A stretch of DNA of 64,000 nucleotides from Pedococcus dokdonensis (lineage in GTDB: Bacteria; Actinomycetota; Actinomycetes; Actinomycetales; Dermatophilaceae), in assembly GCF_900104525.1 (NCBI RefSeq), contig NZ_LT629711.1:3658001-3722000 (forward strand), in the 5' to 3' direction. The position numbers were made by a program, and so were the translations under genes. Below, in pieces: positions 37,416 through 46,945 of the stretch. The notes below the pieces were generated by a model. The model was not told where the DNA came from, did not search any database, and saw only the letters and a list, made by a program, of their open reading frames with translations. Numbering within the stretch: the stretch's first letter is position 1; each line of letters starts with the position of its first letter.

Positions 37416-38399
37416 GTGAGCGAACAACCCGGTATGCCGTCCGCCTCCGCGGGCGCGACCGTCACCGCCGGCCCACCGGCCGAGGGGTCGCCCCCTGCCG
37501 GCCGCGAGCCGGTCGTCGCGCGGAGCCGCGAAGAGCTGCACGCCGCGCGCCGCGCACTCACCGACGGCGACGTGGCCGTGGTCATGACGATGGGCGCGCT
37601 GCACGAGGGCCACGCCACCCTGATCGAGACGGCGCGGCAGCGGGCCGCGCACGTGGTCGTGACGATCTTCCTCAACCCGCTGCAGTTCGGCCCGCGCGAG
37701 GACCTGTCGCGCTACCCGCGCACCTTCGACTCCGACATGGAGATCTGTCGCCGGGCCGGGGTCGACCTGGTGTTCGCCCCCACCCCCGACGTGATCTACC
37801 GCGACGGCGACCCCGGTGTCCGCATCTCGGCCGGACCGCTCGGCAACGTCCTCGAGGGCCAGGCGCGACCCGGTCACTTCGACGGCATGCTGACCGTGGT
37901 CGCCAAGCTGTTCCACCTGACCCGCGCGGACTCGGCGTACTTCGGGCAGAAGGACGCCCAGCAGCTGCTGCTCATCCGGCGGATGGTCCGCGACCTCGAC
38001 TTCTCCGTGAAGGTGATCTCGGTGCCGACCGTGAGGGAGTCCGACGGGCTGGCGATGAGCAGCCGCAACATGTATCTCACCGAGTCCGACCGCGAGACGG
38101 CGCTGTGCCTGTCGCGCGCGCTGCGGGCCGGGGCTGCCGCGGCCTCCGAGGGCCCGTCAGCCGTGCGCCGGGCGGCCCGCGCGGTGCTGGTGCGCGAGCC
38201 GCTCGCCCTGATCGACTACCTGGTGCTGGTGCACCCGGCGACCCTCGAGGACGTGCCCGAGTGGTACCGCGGCGAGGCGCTGCTCGCGGTCGCCGGTCGG
38301 GTCGGCACCACGCGGCTGATCGACAACCTGCCCATCCTGGTCGGCCCGCAGGGTGGCGCGCTCGAGGTGTTCTCGGACGTCGAGTCGGCGGGCGCCTGA
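37416..38399 (+). CDS. panC: Pantothenate synthetase (pantoate-beta-alanine ligase)
   Basis: 327 residues; joins pantoate and beta-alanine using [17 protein letters not shown] carries the HIGH-like nucleotide motif, [40 protein letters not shown] and [12 protein letters not shown] follow in family order. About 35 residues of Pro/Ala-rich sequence precede the conserved core, so the first GTG may not be the only start, but it abuts the DUF2520 stop directly. panD follows 2 bases after the stop and supplies the beta-alanine. Confidence 0.96.
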   Translation: MSEQPGMPSASAGATVTAGPPAEGSPPAGREPVVARSREELHAARRALTDGDVAVVMTMGALHEGHATLIETARQRAAHVVVTIFLNPLQFGPREDLSRYPRTFDSDMEICRRAGVDLVFAPTPDVIYRDGDPGVRISAGPLGNVLEGQARPGHFDGMLTVVAKLFHLTRADSAYFGQKDAQQLLLIRRMVRDLDFSVKVISVPTVRESDGLAMSSRNMYLTESDRETALCLSRALRAGAAAASEGPSAVRRAARAVLVREPLALIDYLVLVHPATLEDVPEWYRGEALLAVAGRVGTTRLIDNLPILVGPQGGALEVFSDVESAGA

Positions 38400-38401
38400 C
38401 C

Positions 38402-38827
38402 ATGCAGCGCTTCATGCTCTACGCCAAGATCCACCGCGCCACGGTGACCCAGGCCGACCTGCACTACGTGGGGTCGCTGACGATCGACCGTGACCTCATG
38501 GATGCCGCAGGGCTGCTGCCCGGTGAGCAGGTCGACGTCGTCGACGTCGACAACGGCAACCGGCTCACGACCTACGCGATCGAGGGCGAGCGGGGCAGCG
38601 GGATCGTCTGCATCAACGGCGCTGCAGCGCGCCTGATCTCCCCCGGCGACACCGTGATCATCATCGCGTATGCCGCGATGGACGACCACGAGGCCCGCAC
38701 CTTCGAGCCACAGGTCGTCTTCGTCGACGGGCAGAACCGGATCGTCGAGGTCGGCCACGACGGGGGCGACGTGCCCGACGGGTTCGGGCTGAAGACGTCG
38801 GCGGTCACGCGGCGTCCCCATGACTGA
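38402..38827 (+). CDS. panD: Aspartate 1-decarboxylase
   Basis: 141-residue pyruvoyl enzyme making beta-alanine from aspartate. The self-cleavage site is Gly24-Ser25 in [10 protein letters not shown]; cleavage creates the pyruvoyl group on Ser25. [20 protein letters not shown] and the [15 protein letters not shown]-terminus are diagnostic. ATG 38402. The frame is open further upstream but that part is antisense-like and non-homologous. The 3' end overlaps nadB by 8 bases, linking CoA and NAD synthesis, which both draw on aspartate. Confidence 0.97.
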   Translation: MQRFMLYAKIHRATVTQADLHYVGSLTIDRDLMDAAGLLPGEQVDVVDVDNGNRLTTYAIEGERGSGIVCINGAAARLISPGDTVIIIAYAAMDDHEARTFEPQVVFVDGQNRIVEVGHDGGDVPDGFGLKTSAVTRRPHD

Positions 38828-40547
38828 GACCGGGGCCGACGCGACCGACGGGGGCCCGCTCCGGCTCCCGGGTCGGCTGCGGGCGCCACAGCCGGGCTGG
38901 ACCGCCCAGGCCGACGTCATCGTCGTCGGCTCCGGGATCGCCGGGCTGACCACGGCGCTGCGGCTGCGGCAGCGCGTCGACCGCGTGCTGCTGGTGACCA
39001 AGACGGTGCTGTCCGAGGGGTCGACGTTGTGGGCCCAAGGGGGCATCGCCGCGGCCCTCGACCCAGCGGACTCGCCCGAGGACCACCTGCGCGACACCCT
39101 CGTGGCAGGCGTCGGGATCTGCGACGTCGACGCCGTGCGGGCGCTGGTCACCGAGGGCCCGCAGAGGGTGCGCGAGCTGGTGGCCCTGGGTGCGGAGTTC
39201 GACCGCGACGCCGAGGGCGAGATCAAGCTGACCCGCGAGGGTGGGCACCACCGCGACCGCATCGCCCACGCCGGCGGTGACGCCACCGGCCGCGAGATCT
39301 CCCGTGCCCTCATCGCGGCGCTGCACCGCGTGCAGGACGACCCGGGCATCGAGGTGGTCGAGCACGCGCTGGTCGTCGACCTCCTGCTCGACGCGGGTGG
39401 CCGCGCCTGCGGCGTGACCCTGCACGTGATCGGCGAGGGCCAGCGCGACGGCGTCGGGGCCGCGCGGGCGCGGGCCGTGGTCCTCGCGACCGGTGGCCTC
39501 GGACAGGTGTATGCCGCGACGACGAACCCCTCGGTGGCCACCGGCGACGGCCTCGCGGCCGCGCTGCGGGCCGGCGCCGAGGTCGCCGACGTCGAGTTCG
39601 TCCAGTTCCACCCGACCGTGCTGTGGCTGGGGGCGGGCTCGACCGGGCAGCAGCCGCTGATCTCCGAGGCGGTCCGCGGTGAAGGTGCCTTCCTGGTCGA
39701 CCGGGACGGGGTGCGGTTCATGGAGGGGCGGCACCCGCTGGCCGACCTCGCCCCCCGCGACGTCGTGGCCCGGGCCATCGCCGAGCGGATGCGCGAGACC
39801 CGCGAGGACCACGTCTACCTCGACGCCCGGCACCTCGGTCGCGAGTTCCTCGAGGAGCGCTTTCCCACGATCGTGGCGCGCTGCCGGGAGCTCGGCTTCG
39901 ACCCGGCCACCGAGCTGTTGCCGGTCGCCCCGGCCGAGCACTACGCCTCGGGCGGCGTCCGCACCGACCTGCACGGGCGCAGCTCGGTCGAGGGCCTCTA
40001 CGCCTGCGGCGAGGTGTCGTGCACGGGGGTGCACGGCGCCAACCGGCTCGCCTCCAACTCGCTGCTCGAGGGCCTCGTCTTCGCCCACCGCATCGCCGAC
40101 GACCTCTCGGCGCGGCTCTCGGCGGGTGAGCTGCCACCGGTGCCGCCGGGGCAGGCCGGCCGGCCGCCCGGTGCGGCGGCACTGCTGCCGCACACCTCGC
40201 GGGTCGACGTGCAGGCCGCGATGACGGCCGGAGCGGGAGCGGTGCGGACCGCGGAGTCGTTGCGACACACCGCGATCGCGCTCACCGCGCTCGCCGACCA
40301 GTCCCTCGACGACGGTGTCGGCGCCCCCGAGCCGGGCCCGCAGTCGTGGGAGACGACCAACCTGCTGCACGTCGGTCAGGTCCTCACGTCGCTGGCGGCC
40401 CGGCGCGAGGAGACCCGCGGCGGGCACGTTCGCGATGACTTCCCCGAAGCCGTCGACGCCTGGCGCGGCAACCAGCGGGCCACCCGTGGGCGCGACGGCG
40501 TCGTCACCACCACCTTCCACCTCGTGCCCGAACAGGACCTCTCGTGA
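38820..40547 (+). CDS. nadB: L-aspartate oxidase
   Basis: 575 residues; FAD enzyme oxidising L-aspartate to iminoaspartate for quinolinate. FAD loop [52 protein letters not shown] and [19 protein letters not shown] are all present. The C-terminal helical domain ends with a region rich in charged residues. ATG 38820 lies within the panD 3' end; nadC starts in the last bases (GTGA). A nadA gene is not in this stretch and must be elsewhere if the pathway is complete. Confidence 0.96.
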   Translation: MTETGADATDGGPLRLPGRLRAPQPGWTAQADVIVVGSGIAGLTTALRLRQRVDRVLLVTKTVLSEGSTLWAQGGIAAALDPADSPEDHLRDTLVAGVGICDVDAVRALVTEGPQRVRELVALGAEFDRDAEGEIKLTREGGHHRDRIAHAGGDATGREISRALIAALHRVQDDPGIEVVEHALVVDLLLDAGGRACGVTLHVIGEGQRDGVGAARARAVVLATGGLGQVYAATTNPSVATGDGLAAALRAGAEVADVEFVQFHPTVLWLGAGSTGQQPLISEAVRGEGAFLVDRDGVRFMEGRHPLADLAPRDVVARAIAERMRETREDHVYLDARHLGREFLEERFPTIVARCRELGFDPATELLPVAPAEHYASGGVRTDLHGRSSVEGLYACGEVSCTGVHGANRLASNSLLEGLVFAHRIADDLSARLSAGELPPVPPGQAGRPPGAAALLPHTSRVDVQAAMTAGAGAVRTAESLRHTAIALTALADQSLDDGVGAPEPGPQSWETTNLLHVGQVLTSLAARREETRGGHVRDDFPEAVDAWRGNQRATRGRDGVVTTTFHLVPEQDLS

Positions 40548-41422
40548 CCGATCTCGCGTTCCCCGAAGAAGACGCGCTCACCGTCATCCGCACCGCGCTC
40601 GACGAGGACCTCGGCGGGCTCGACGGGGTGGACGTCACGACCGCGGCCACCATCCCAGCCGATCAGGTGAGCGCCGCGCAGGTGGTGGCGCGCGAGGCCG
40701 GTGCGCTGGCCGGCATACCGGTCATTGCAATGGTTTTCGACGAGGTGGCTCGGCGCCTCGGCGCGGAACCGTTGCAGGTCAACGCTCTTCGCGCCGACGG
40801 CGACGTCGTCGCCCGGCATGACGTGGTCGCCGAGCTGACGGGTTCGACGCAGGTGACGCTGGTCGGGGAGCGGACCGTGCTCAACGTCGTGTGCCGGCTG
40901 TCCGGTATCGCGACCCACACCCACCGGTGGGCCGAGCAGCTGGCCGGCACCGGTGCCACGGTCCTCGACACGCGCAAGACGACGCCGGGACTGCGCGCAC
41001 TGGAGAAGTACGCGGTCCGCGCCGGCGGTGGCACGAACAAGCGGATGGGCCTCTACGACGTGGCCATGATCAAGGACAACCACAAGCTCGCCGCCGGGTC
41101 GCTGAGCAAGGCGTATGCCGCGGTGCGGGCGAAGTTCCCCGACGTGCCGGTGCAGGTGGAGGTCACCACGACCGAGGAGGCGCTCGAGTCGGTGGAGGTA
41201 GGTGCGCGTTTCCTGTTGTGCGACAACATGTCCGTCGAGCTCCTGCGCGCGACCGTCGAGGCGGTGCGGGCCACCGGTGAGGACGTCGAGCTCGAGGCCA
41301 CCGGCGGCCTGACCCTCGACGTCGCGCGGGCCTACGCCGAGACCGGGGTCGACTACCTCTCGGTCGGCGGCCTCACGCACTCCTCACCGATCCTCGACCT
41401 GGCCCTCGACCTGGTCGACTGA
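40544..41422 (+). CDS. nadC: Quinolinate phosphoribosyltransferase (nicotinate-nucleotide pyrophosphorylase)
   Basis: 292 residues; converts quinolinate and PRPP to nicotinate mononucleotide. DLGGLDGVDVTTAATIPAD, RLSGIATHTHRW, DTRKTTPGLRALEKYAVRAGG, HRxGLYD-like TNKRMGLYDVAMIKDNH and VEVTTTEEALE match the family; Lys, Arg and His residues of the phosphate site are intact. Note that TNKRMGLYD has Lys-Arg where many enzymes show His-Arg, a common actinobacterial form. GTG 40544 overlaps the nadB stop. The operon ends at a strong hairpin. Confidence 0.96.
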   Translation: MTDLAFPEEDALTVIRTALDEDLGGLDGVDVTTAATIPADQVSAAQVVAREAGALAGIPVIAMVFDEVARRLGAEPLQVNALRADGDVVARHDVVAELTGSTQVTLVGERTVLNVVCRLSGIATHTHRWAEQLAGTGATVLDTRKTTPGLRALEKYAVRAGGGTNKRMGLYDVAMIKDNHKLAAGSLSKAYAAVRAKFPDVPVQVEVTTTEEALESVEVGARFLLCDNMSVELLRATVEAVRATGEDVELEATGGLTLDVARAYAETGVDYLSVGGLTHSSPILDLALDLVD

Positions 41423-41451
41423 CCGGCGCCGCGAGCCCCCTGGCTCGTGCG

Positions 41452-41489
41452 GGAAGGGGAGCCACCGGACATCCGGTGGCTCCCCTTCC
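41452..41489. terminator. Perfect 18-bp hairpin between nadC and the LALTG gene
   Basis: GGAAGGGGAGCCACCGGA (41452-41469) pairs fully with 41472-41489 around CA (in practice a slightly larger loop). It lies between two convergent genes and has no T tract, so it likely works in both directions. Confidence 0.88.
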
Positions 41490-41504
41490 GCTGGTGCTGT
41501 CGAG

Positions 41505-43007
41505 TCAGTGCCGTGACACCGTCCGCAGGCGACGGGCTGCGGTCGTCGAGGCGAGCCCGAGGAGCAGGAGTCCGAGGGCCAGAGCTGCCTGGGCTGCGCC
41601 CGCACTGCCGGTGAGCGCGAGCTGTGCCGTGGGCGCCTGGGCAGGGTAGGCGGCGGGGATCGCGGCGGGAATGGCTGCGGCTACCGGGCGGGGTGCGGGC
41701 CTCGACGGAGCAGCGGGGGTGCTGCTCGGCACGACCACCGTCACGGTCGTGGCCACACCGGGACCGACGACGTTCGACGCAGTCACGGTGACCCGCCAGG
41801 TGCCCGGGGCCAGGTCTCGGAAGGTGGCGCTGGTGGCTCCGGCAGGCAGGGTGCGGGTGACGCGGTGCGCACCCGACGTCAGGACGACGTCGTAGCCGTC
41901 GACCGGCCCGTAGCCGACTCGGGAGGGGGCCCCCCAGGTCACGGTCACCGCCGATCCGGACCGAGTGGCTGCGACGTGGCGCGCTGCGGACGGCCCGTCG
42001 CCGACCGAGATCGGCACGAACACCCGCCATCCCATCCCCGCGTCGTTCACCGCGAACACCACGGCGGAGTAGTCGCCGTCCTCGATGTCGTTGAAGACGG
42101 CCTTGTACGTCGAGGGGGAGAAGTCGTCACCGTTGCCCCAGCGACGGGTGGCGTAGCCGGCGCCATAGCTGGTGATCGGCGAGTCGCCCTCGTCGGCCGG
42201 TGCCGACCAGGTGATGGTGATCTGGCCCGGCGCGGTCTGGTGGGCGATGACGTTGCGCGGCGCTGACGGCGTGCCGGGCGCAGGCGGCAGCTGGTTCATC
42301 CGCAGGTCGGCGGACTGGGTGGCGACACTGCCCGCGGAGTTGGTGAAGACGGCGCGGTAGCCGGGCTCGACGTCGGCCAGGGAAGCGGGCGGCGAGGTGT
42401 AGCTGTCGGACGTGGCGCCGGGGATGTCGACCCAGGTGTCCTCGGTCCAGCGGCGGAACTGCCACTGGACGGTGGGGACCGGTGTGCCGCTGGCGTGCGC
42501 CGTGAAGGTGGCTGACTCGCCCAGGTCGACCCAGGTCTCCACCGGCTGCGTGGTGACGACGGGTGCGGTGGAGGCGGGCGCGACCGCGGTGCGGCTGGTG
42601 GCGGCAGCGCGCCGAGACGGGGCGGTCTGCGCCGGGGCGACGGACTGCGTGGCGGCCGGCTGCGTGGCGACCGGCGGGGTGGCGACCGGCGCGGTGACGG
42701 CTGGCGGGGTGGTGACGGGCTCGGTGACGGTCTCGATCGGCGGGGCGGGCTCGACCTCGGTGGAGGGGGCCGCCTCCGCGGGCGCGGCCGGCGGGTCCGC
42801 CACCGGCGTCACGGCCGGCGTCCCTGCCGGTGTGGTGGACGAGGGGGCGACCCCTGCTGCGGTCGACGGGGCCGACTCGGCGGATGCCGGACCCGCGGCG
42901 GTGATCCCGACGCACGCTGCGGCTGCGACCAGGGCCACGAGGCGGCCGGCTGATCGGCGGCGCGGCGAGCGTGTCAGGACGGGCGGGGGGACGGGGGGCA
43001 AGAGCAT
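41505..43007 (-). CDS. Secreted Ig-like/fibronectin III surface protein with LALTG sorting signal
   Basis: 500 residues. Signal peptide about 1-40 (LVALVAAAACVGITAAGPASA), a Pro/Thr/Val/Ala-rich stalk about 45-160, an Ig-like domain (PVETWVDLGESATFTAH to GYRAVFTNSAGSVATQSADL), two fibronectin type III domains (PSAPRNVIAHQTAPGQITITW; PSAARHVAATRSGSAVTVTWG), then LALTGS, a hydrophobic helix and RRLR. That end is a sortase signal; LAxTG is the class E sortase form of high-GC actinobacteria. So it is probably a covalently attached wall protein. ATG 43007 with AGGGA 8 bases upstream; the frame continues to 43190 but without homology. Ligand unknown. Confidence 0.87.
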   Translation of the reverse strand: MLLPPVPPPVLTRSPRRRSAGRLVALVAAAACVGITAAGPASAESAPSTAAGVAPSSTTPAGTPAVTPVADPPAAPAEAAPSTEVEPAPPIETVTEPVTTPPAVTAPVATPPVATQPAATQSVAPAQTAPSRRAAATSRTAVAPASTAPVVTTQPVETWVDLGESATFTAHASGTPVPTVQWQFRRWTEDTWVDIPGATSDSYTSPPASLADVEPGYRAVFTNSAGSVATQSADLRMNQLPPAPGTPSAPRNVIAHQTAPGQITITWSAPADEGDSPITSYGAGYATRRWGNGDDFSPSTYKAVFNDIEDGDYSAVVFAVNDAGMGWRVFVPISVGDGPSAARHVAATRSGSAVTVTWGAPSRVGYGPVDGYDVVLTSGAHRVTRTLPAGATSATFRDLAPGTWRVTVTASNVVGPGVATTVTVVVPSSTPAAPSRPAPRPVAAAIPAAIPAAYPAQAPTAQLALTGSAGAAQAALALGLLLLGLASTTAARRLRTVSRH

Positions 43008-43300
43008 CGGGTTTCCCTGCTGTCGGCTCCTCACGCACCGTGCAGGGGTGCGGGCCCAGGCGGGCCGGGAGTGCGCATGCATTCCCGGGTGCGCGTGGAG
43101 AGTGCCGACGTGGAGCGGTCGGGGTCGATGGCGCAGTGGGACTCGGCGAACGTAACAAGCAGAGTGGTCGGTTCCTGACCAACCCGGCATATCAGGACAA
43201 GGTCCACCCGATCGGACTAGGCCGTTTCACCCGAAGTGGGCGCATCCGCCTCGCACCGGTCGGGCGCGGGGGGCGGTATGCCGGTCGGTACCCTTTGCGG
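43008..43300. promoter_or_regulatory. Intergenic region between the LALTG gene and lysS
   Basis: Divergent spacer of 293 bases with no convincing reading frame. It should hold promoters for both genes. The end near lysS (GGCGGTATGCCGGTCGGTACCCTTTGCGG) contains the frequent word TATGCCG. I saw no T-box or other leader RNA pattern. Confidence 0.4.
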
Positions 43301-44824
43301 GTGAGCCAGACCCCCGAGACCGTCACCTCCGACGCCACCGCGACCGACGCCGACCTGCCCGAGCAGATGCAGGTGCGGCGCGACAAGCGCGACCGGTTGC
43401 TGGCCGAGGGGAAGCAGGCCTTCCCGGTGTCGGTGCCGCGGACCCACACGCTGGCCGAGGTGCGTGAGCAGTGGGGGCAGCTCGAGACGGGCGAGGAGAC
43501 CCAGGACGTCGTCGGGGTGGCCGGTCGGGTGATCTTCGTCCGCAACACCGGCAAGCTCGCGTTCGCAACCCTCCAGGAGGGGATCGGCACCCGGCTGCAG
43601 GTCATGCTCAGCCTGGCCGAGGTCGGGGAAGTGGCCCTCGCCGAGTGGAAGTCCACCGTCGACCTCGGCGACCACGTGTTCGTCGAGGGTCGGGTGATCT
43701 CGTCGCGCCGTGGTGAGCTGTCCGTGATGGCGACCCGGTGGGAGATGGCGTCCAAGGCGCTGCGACCGCTGCCCGTGCTGCACAAGGACCTCTCGGAGGA
43801 GTCGCGCGTCCGCCAGCGCTACGCCGACCTCATCGTGCGCCAGGAGGCGCGCGACATGGTGCGCACCAAGGCGGCCGCGCTCTCGGCGATCCGCGGGGTG
43901 CTCGAGTCGCAGGGCTACCTGGAGGTCGAGACGCCGATCATCCAGCTGGTCCACGGCGGCGCTGCGGCCCGCCCGTTCCGCACCCACATGAACGCGTTCG
44001 ACCAGGAGATGACCCTGCGGATCGCGTTGGAGCTCAACCTGAAGAAGGCCGTCGTCGGCGGGGTCGACAAGGTCTACGAGATGGGCCGGATCTTCCGCAA
44101 CGAGGGCGTCGACGCGACGCACAGCCCCGAGTTCACGATGCTCGAGGCCTACCAGGCCTATGGCGACCAGACCACGATCGCCGCCCTGATGCGCGACGTC
44201 TTCCTCGGCGTCGCCGACGCGTTGGGGTCACGCCAGGTCGAGACCGCCGCGGGCACGGTGGACCTCGACGGCGAGTGGCGCTGGCTGCCCGTCTACCAAG
44301 GAGTCTCCGAAGCGGTCGGTGAGGTCGTCACCATCGACACCGACCTCGAGACCCTGCGCGGCTACGCCGAGAAGCACGACGTGGCGATCGACCCGGCCTG
44401 GGACAAGGACAAGGTGTTCCTGGAGCTGCTGGGTGAGCTGGTCGAGCCGGGCCTGCTCCAGCCGACCTTTCTGTGCGACTACCCCGCGATCGCCCAGCCG
44501 CTGGCCCGCCCCCACCGCAGCGAGCCGGGGCTGATCGAGGCCTGGGACCTGATCATCGGTGGCGTGGAGCGGGGCACCGGCTTCTCCGAGCTGGTCGATC
44601 CGGTGGTGCAGCGCGAGGTGCTGACGGCACAGTCCGTCAGGGCGGCCGGTGGCGACCCGGAGGCGATGCAGCTCGACGAGGACTTCCTGCGGGCCCTGGA
44701 GTACGGCGCCCCACCGATGGGTGGGCTCGGGTTCGGCGTGGACCGACTCGTGATGCTGTTCACCGACGCGAGCATCCGCGAGACGATCCTCTTCCCGCAC
44801 CTCAAGCCCGAGGTGACGCGATGA
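43301..44824 (+). CDS. lysS: Lysine-tRNA ligase, class II
   Basis: 507 residues. An OB-fold anticodon-binding domain (about 60-165, VAGRVIFVRNTGKLAFATLQ) leads into the class II catalytic core: motif 1 with GYLEVETPIIQ, motif 2 (FRTHMNAFDQEMTLRIALELNLKKAVVGGVDKVYEMGRIFRNE) and motif 3 GLGFGVDRLVMLF. The lysine pocket region reads AWDLIIGGVERGTGFSELVDP, the actinobacterial variant of the usual NGREIANGYTELNDP-like block. GTG 43301 starts the protein. A small membrane-protein gene overlaps its end. Activity attributed from complete motifs. Confidence 0.95.
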   Translation: MSQTPETVTSDATATDADLPEQMQVRRDKRDRLLAEGKQAFPVSVPRTHTLAEVREQWGQLETGEETQDVVGVAGRVIFVRNTGKLAFATLQEGIGTRLQVMLSLAEVGEVALAEWKSTVDLGDHVFVEGRVISSRRGELSVMATRWEMASKALRPLPVLHKDLSEESRVRQRYADLIVRQEARDMVRTKAAALSAIRGVLESQGYLEVETPIIQLVHGGAAARPFRTHMNAFDQEMTLRIALELNLKKAVVGGVDKVYEMGRIFRNEGVDATHSPEFTMLEAYQAYGDQTTIAALMRDVFLGVADALGSRQVETAAGTVDLDGEWRWLPVYQGVSEAVGEVVTIDTDLETLRGYAEKHDVAIDPAWDKDKVFLELLGELVEPGLLQPTFLCDYPAIAQPLARPHRSEPGLIEAWDLIIGGVERGTGFSELVDPVVQREVLTAQSVRAAGGDPEAMQLDEDFLRALEYGAPPMGGLGFGVDRLVMLFTDASIRETILFPHLKPEVTR

Positions 44825-45018
44825 GCGGCGTGTGGCCCTACGTCGCGGCGCTGATCCCGTCGGCAGGCGTGGGATTCCTCTTCTGGCTGGTCATCAAGAA
44901 CATGATCGAGGGTGACCGCAAAGAACGCCTCGCGCATTCCCAGTGGGATGCCGCGCACCCCGAATCCAACGTCGAGACGCGGGCCGAACCGGACAATTCC
45001 AGGTCCGGCGACAAATAG
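44821..45018 (+). CDS. Small membrane protein downstream of lysS
   Basis: 65 residues starting at ATG 44821, overlapping the lysS stop (ATGA). One N-terminal transmembrane helix (VWPYVAALIPSAGVGFLFWLVI, about residues 4-25) is followed by a charged cytoplasmic tail (EGDRKERLAHSQWDAA). Not recognised beyond this. The tight coupling to lysS and the clean coding pattern argue that it is real. Function unknown. Confidence 0.72.
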   Translation: MSGVWPYVAALIPSAGVGFLFWLVIKNMIEGDRKERLAHSQWDAAHPESNVETRAEPDNSRSGDK

Positions 45019-45115
45019 CCTTCGGCATTCATTTCCCCTTCCCTTCCGAAGCAGATAGTTTTGGCTGCACCACCAATTCACTTGGTGCCCCTGATTGCAT
45101 TCGGAAGGAATTCAG

Positions 45116-45448
45116 ATGGCCCAGCGTGTCAACATCGTGCTCGAGGACGACCTCGACGGCTCCGAGGCCGACGAGACGGTCACCTTCGCCCTCGACGGCG
45201 TGAGCTACGAGATCGACCTCAACGCGAAGAACGCTGCCGCGCTGCGGGATGCACTGGCGCAGTACGTCGGTCACGCCCGTCGCGCCGCCGGCCGCCGCTC
45301 TGCGGGTCGCCCGGCCGGCTCCGGTCGCAGCGCTGGCAAGCGCGACCTCGGCGACGTCCGGGAGTGGGCTCGTTCGAACGGCCACCAGGTGAGTGACCGA
45401 GGGCGCATTTCCGCCGAGGTCCAGGCCGCCTACGACAAGGCGCACTGA
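45116..45448 (+). CDS. lsr2: Nucleoid-associated protein Lsr2
   Basis: 110 residues; a DNA-bridging, AT-preferring silencer found in actinobacteria. N-terminal dimerisation part (VNIVLEDDLDGSEADETVTFALDGVSYEIDL) and C-terminal DNA-binding part (DVREWARSNGHQVSDRGRISAEV with the RGR minor-groove clamp) are separated by a basic Gly/Ala/Ser linker. ATG 45116 has GGAAGGAA 6-7 bases upstream. It sits behind an AT-rich leader (45019-45115). It could silence the AT-rich or acquired parts of the genome. Confidence 0.95.
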   Translation: MAQRVNIVLEDDLDGSEADETVTFALDGVSYEIDLNAKNAAALRDALAQYVGHARRAAGRRSAGRPAGSGRSAGKRDLGDVREWARSNGHQVSDRGRISAEVQAAYDKAH

Positions 45449-46064
45449 CCTGCAGGTTTCTCTGGTCCCGCCCGGTGGGCAGCCAGGTCCGGGCGCAGCA
45501 GGGCAATCGGTATTGTCCTGGAGCTGGCGGGACATTGTCGAAAAGCAGCGAGCCGGAATCGATGCGCTGCAGGAATGGCGGACCAGGCTGGCCGTTTCGA
45601 CGGCCCGCCAGTACGCCGCCGCGGTGCCCGAGTCGATGCCCTCGGCCTTCGTCCTCCAGTGGACCCTGGAGGCGGCGGCCGAGGCCGGCGTGCACGCCGC
45701 CCGGCACCATCCGTGGGTGGTACATCCCTTCGAGGCGGTGCTGGGCTTCGAGCTGCAGCCCACCCAGCTCTACCCGGTGGCGGTCCAGTTCGAGCGGCCC
45801 CGCGTCACGACGGCGCTCCTGGACGACCGGCTGGAGGCAGCCAGGGCGGCATACCTGGTCGACGCCCTCGAGCTGGCGCTCGGGTACCACTCGCCGGTGC
45901 GCCTGGGTGAGCACACCCGGAGGGCGATGGTCGACGACGTGTGGGCGATGACGCTCGCCCGGGCCCAGGGCCAGCGCCCGCCCGAGCGGGGCTCGTGCTG
46001 CTTCATCTACGTGCTGCCCGGCGTGCACGAGTGCTCGGGCTGCCCCCGCCTGCGCCGACGCTAG
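45393..46064 (+). CDS. FhuF-like (2Fe-2S) protein
   Basis: Up to 223 residues. The C-terminus RGSCCFIYVLPGVHECSGCPR has the Cys-Cys-x10-Cys-x2-Cys spacing of FhuF-type ferric-siderophore reductases, which bind a 2Fe-2S cluster. The rest (AAVPESMPSAFVLQWTLEAAAEAGVHAARH) is helical and fits the family loosely. Two starts are possible: GTG 45393, inside lsr2, or TTG 45513, about 65 bases after lsr2; the first 40 residues of the longer form are low in complexity. A role in iron release from siderophores is inference. Base composition at 45500-45570 is slightly more AT-rich. Confidence 0.72.
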   Translation: MTEGAFPPRSRPPTTRRTDLQVSLVPPGGQPGPGAAGQSVLSWSWRDIVEKQRAGIDALQEWRTRLAVSTARQYAAAVPESMPSAFVLQWTLEAAAEAGVHAARHHPWVVHPFEAVLGFELQPTQLYPVAVQFERPRVTTALLDDRLEAARAAYLVDALELALGYHSPVRLGEHTRRAMVDDVWAMTLARAQGQRPPERGSCCFIYVLPGVHECSGCPRLRRR

Positions 46065-46945
46065 GACGCCAGCAGGTCGGCGAGCAGGTCGCCGTCCGAC
46101 TCGAGCCGGTCGAGCACCTCGTCGAACATCAGCTGCTCGAACTTCGCGCCCTGGGCGCCCGCCTCGACCTCGTCCCACGAGCGTGGCGCCGCCACCGTGG
46201 GGGTCTCCTTGCCCCGCAGCGAGTAGGGGCAGACGGTCGTCTTGGCGGCGACGTTCTGGCTCCAGTCGAGGAAGACCTTGCCGGGCCGCAGCGACTTGGT
46301 CATCTTCCAGACGATCAGCTCGGGGTGCTTCTTGGTGAGCTCCTGCGCGAGCTGCTGGGCGAGGTCGCGGGTCTGGTCGGAGGTGAGGTCGCCGGGGAGG
46401 CCGGCATACAGCTGCATCCCCTTGCTGCCACTGGTGACCGGGTAGAGGTCGAGTCCGAGCGCCTCGAGCCGGTCACGAACCATCAGGGCGACCTGGGCGC
46501 ACTCCTTCAGCCCGGCCGGGGAGCCCGGGTCGAGGTCGATGACCAGCCGGTCGGGGTGCTGTCGCTCGCCGTCGTCGACGCGCCACTGCGGGATGTGCAG
46601 CTCGATGGAGTTGAGGTTGACCAGGTAGGTGAGGTGCGACAGGTCCTCGACCATCGGGTAGGTGACGTCGTCGATCCTGACCCGTGGCAACCACGACGGC
46701 GCCCCGGACGGCAGGTTCTTCTCGAAGAAGCTCTGGTCGTTCGTGCCGTGGGGGTATCGCACGCGGGTCAGCGCGCGGTCCGCGAGGTGGGGGAGCAGCA
46801 CCTCGGACACCTGGGCGTAGTAGTTGAGCACCTCGCCCTTGGTGGTCTCGGTCGAGGGGTAGAGCAGCTTGTCGAGGCTGGTGAGCTTGAGAGTGCGGCC
46901 CGCCACCTCGACGCGCGTCACCTCCGGGACGTATCGCTCAGCCAC
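46061..46945 (-). CDS. LigD-type DNA polymerase/primase domain protein (NHEJ)
   Basis: 294 residues forming the PolDom of bacterial LigD, an archaeo-eukaryotic-primase-type polymerase that fills ends during non-homologous end joining. LTSLDKLLYPSTETTKGEVLNYY, RYPHGTNDQSFFEKNLP, LVIDLDPGSP (metal-binding Asp pair) and TSGSKGMQLYAGLP are all in order. GTG 46945 with AGGAGG upstream; overlaps the ligase end by 8 bases, so it is downstream in one operon. Stand-alone polymerase gene with no phosphoesterase domain. Confidence 0.95.
   Translation of the reverse strand: MAERYVPEVTRVEVAGRTLKLTSLDKLLYPSTETTKGEVLNYYAQVSEVLLPHLADRALTRVRYPHGTNDQSFFEKNLPSGAPSWLPRVRIDDVTYPMVEDLSHLTYLVNLNSIELHIPQWRVDDGERQHPDRLVIDLDPGSPAGLKECAQVALMVRDRLEALGLDLYPVTSGSKGMQLYAGLPGDLTSDQTRDLAQQLAQELTKKHPELIVWKMTKSLRPGKVFLDWSQNVAAKTTVCPYSLRGKETPTVAAPRSWDEVEAGAQGAKFEQLMFDEVLDRLESDGDLLADLLAS

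Noticed and set aside
43008..43300. T-box or other leader RNA for lysS
   Set aside because: No T-box sequence or matching specifier hairpin could be recognised.
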